The position numbers and the translations under genes were made by a program. Below the pieces are notes generated by a model, which saw nothing but the letters and a program-made list of their open reading frames with translations, made no database searches and was not told the DNA's origin. Positions 3,934 to 5,122 of a DNA stretch of 5,122 nucleotides are shown piece by piece; the stretch's first letter is position 1, and every line of letters starts with the position of its first letter. The DNA comes from Nostoc sp. GT001. Lineage in GTDB: Bacteria > Cyanobacteriota > Cyanobacteriia > Cyanobacteriales > Nostocaceae. The stretch lies in contig NZ_JAUDRJ010000003.1 in NCBI RefSeq assembly GCF_030382115.1, positions 2,570,178-2,575,299 on the forward strand, written 5' to 3'.

Positions 3934-4887
3934 TTGGAATTTAGAGCAGTTGCAGAGATACTTGCAAGAGTGATGGAAGATGGGCGATTAATTATGGAAT
4001 TTCCAAAACAGATAGAGAAAATTTCTGTCAGCGCTGACAATTGTTTAACATCAGAATTCTCGAAAAAGATTCATCACTCATTAACACAGCGAGATGCTCA
4101 GTTTATTGAATCATTGATGCCTGTATGGGAATGGTTTTACCGTTATTACTTTCAAGTAAAAACTGATGGATGGCATCACATACCAACAACAGGGAAAGTG
4201 CTACTGGTTGGATCTCATAATGGGGGAATGGCGTCTCCAGATTTAATCATGATGATGTACGATTGGTTTTCGAGATTTGGAACCGAGCGTTTGGTGTATG
4301 GTCTAATGCACCCTTCCGCTTGGAAAGTGAGTCCAGAAATAGCAGGATTAGCCCAGAAATTCGGAGCAATTGTTGCACATCCCAAAATGGCTAGCGCGGC
4401 TTTCGATCGGGGTGCTAGCGTTCTGGTATATCCTGGAGGACAATATGATATGTTTCGTCCTTATAGCCAACGTTATAAAATTCATTTTGCTGGTCATCAG
4501 GGCTTTATCAAGCTAGCTTTAAAACAAGAAGTTCCGATTATTCCTGTAATCTCGGTAGGCGCTCATGATAGCTTGATAGTTTTATGCGATTGCTATGATT
4601 TCGTTAAACAATTGCATCAGTGGGGATTGCCGTGGTTATATCAAATTGACCCTGGAGTTTTCCCAATTTACTTAGGTTTGCCTTGGGGCTTGTCTATTGG
4701 CCCTCTGCCTAATATTCCTCTACCTGTGCAGATTCACACTCGTGTCTGTCATCCAATTACTTTTGAAAGATATGGTCGAGATGCAGCTAGAGATCGTAAC
4801 TATGTGAATACTTGTTATGAAATAGTCCAAAGTCAAATGCAGGAAGAGTTAAATAATTTGGTTAGAGATACTCAAAAATCTAACTAA
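3934..4887 (+). CDS. Lysophospholipid acyltransferase family, MGAT-like
   Basis: A glycerolipid-type acyltransferase of the PlsC/LPLAT superfamily, MGAT/DGAT-like branch; it probably esterifies an acyl chain to a lipid or alcohol acceptor at the membrane face. Numbering is from the TTG. Block I is SHNGGMASPD (94-103): His95 and Asp103, spaced H-x7-D as in MGAT-like members rather than H-x4-D as in PlsC. FGAIVAHPKMASAAFDRG (143-160) leads into block III, VYPGGQYDMFRP (165-176), followed by GFIKLAL (190-196) and block IV, VPIIPVISVGAHD (200-212). A hydrophobic Pro-rich part (240-265) may touch the membrane. The stated start is a TTG with no Shine-Dalgarno. ATG codons at 3973 (residue 14, after a weak AAGAG) and 3994 (residue 21) are equally or more plausible, leaving 304 or 297 residues; the conserved part starts near residue 50, so all keep the domain. 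The substrate (diacylglycerol, wax alcohol, lysolipid) is not determined. Confidence 0.87.
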   Translation: MEFRAVAEILARVMEDGRLIMEFPKQIEKISVSADNCLTSEFSKKIHHSLTQRDAQFIESLMPVWEWFYRYYFQVKTDGWHHIPTTGKVLLVGSHNGGMASPDLIMMMYDWFSRFGTERLVYGLMHPSAWKVSPEIAGLAQKFGAIVAHPKMASAAFDRGASVLVYPGGQYDMFRPYSQRYKIHFAGHQGFIKLALKQEVPIIPVISVGAHDSLIVLCDCYDFVKQLHQWGLPWLYQIDPGVFPIYLGLPWGLSIGPLPNIPLPVQIHTRVCHPITFERYGRDAARDRNYVNTCYEIVQSQMQEELNNLVRDTQKSN

Positions 4888-4897
4888 AACACGAATA

Positions 4898-5122
4898 TTA
4901 GTGACGAAGTGACGCCTCCCCCAGTATTTCCAAAAGCGATCGCTCCATAACTTCACTGACAAATTTATTACCTTGTAAGTTGAGGTGGATGTGATCGTGA
5001 AACAAACTTTGGGGGTTGGTAGTTGAATTGAAATTCGGTAAAAAGTCAATATAGTTAATTTGCTGTGCTTTGGTAAAATCACTCAAGCGCTGACGTGCTT
5101 TAATTTCGTAATCGCGGGGCCT
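4898..5122 (-). CDS. SGNH/GDSL-type hydrolase, C-terminal end only
   Basis: Reading leftwards from the window edge, 74 residues precede the TAA at 4898-4900; the gene starts beyond the window. The segment INYIDFLPNF (22-31) followed by HDHIHLNLQGNKFVSEVM (42-59) is the C-terminal block of SGNH hydrolases. Asp43 and His46 form the D-x-x-H pair of the catalytic triad; the Ser, Gly and Asn blocks would be upstream, outside the window. Such enzymes cleave esters of lipids, sugars or other small substrates. A TTG at 5086 could be misread as a start, but the frame continues through it to the edge with protein-like sequence. The gene converges on the acyltransferase with only 10 bp between stop codons and no terminator hairpin between them, so the two transcripts probably overlap at their 3' ends. 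HIP1 site 4936-4943 lies inside it. Confidence 0.72.
   Translation of the reverse strand, partial: RPRDYEIKARQRLSDFTKAQQINYIDFLPNFNSTTNPQSLFHDHIHLNLQGNKFVSEVMERSLLEILGEASLRH

Noticed and set aside
4898..4914. Hairpin terminator between the convergent acyltransferase and hydrolase genes
   Set aside because: GTGACGAAGTGACG is a direct repeat, not an inverted one, and no stem with a T-run is present in the 10-bp gap or beside it.
4898..5086. Separate small gene starting at the TTG at 5086
   Set aside because: The frame continues upstream to the window edge, and the residues match only the C-terminal part of an SGNH hydrolase, so it is a truncated larger gene.

Overview
The window reads as chromosomal DNA of a filamentous (Nostocales-like) cyanobacterium. 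The octamer GCGATCGC (HIP1) occurs five times (325, 2527, 3118, 3242, 4936), where chance predicts about 0.1. There are also tandem GTCATTN heptamers, palindromes of the GACGCGAT..ATCGCGTC type, and proteins whose best remembered relatives are cyanobacterial. This is recognition from the sequence alone; no search was run.

Layout. (1) 1-~640: the 3' end of an unrecognised GC-rich gene (about 60-70% G+C in sampled lines) and its GC-rich tail. (2) 653-781: a 129-bp MITE-like element with 15-bp terminal inverted repeats, lying at the point where base composition drops to typical cyanobacterial values. (3) 853-2221: a back-to-back salvage pair, an IAG-type (purine-preferring) nucleoside hydrolase on the minus strand and a yeast-Fcy1-type cytosine deaminase on the plus strand, with only 13 bp between their start codons. 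(4) 2222-2756: about 530 bp without an intact gene, holding heptamer repeats, a short palindrome and what looks like a 14-residue scrap of an ISL3-type transposase. (5) 2767-4887: three plus-strand genes: a DUF1772/anthrone-oxygenase-like membrane protein, a class I SAM methyltransferase and an MGAT-like lysophospholipid acyltransferase. (6) 4898-5122: the C-terminal end of a minus-strand SGNH/GDSL hydrolase, convergent with the acyltransferase.

Functionally, the nucleoside hydrolase would free bases from nucleosides and the deaminase would convert cytosine to uracil, so the pair looks like a small nucleoside/nucleobase salvage module. Its two halves have their closest recognisable relatives in eukaryotic microbes (trypanosome IAG-NH and yeast Fcy1). 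The acyltransferase and the SGNH hydrolase could both act on lipids or acyl groups, but nothing here ties them into one pathway.

The most notable points are the overlapping start and promoter architecture of the salvage pair, including a probably leaderless hydrolase mRNA, and the composition break at the MITE-like element. No CRISPR array, tRNA, rRNA or clear new defence system is visible.
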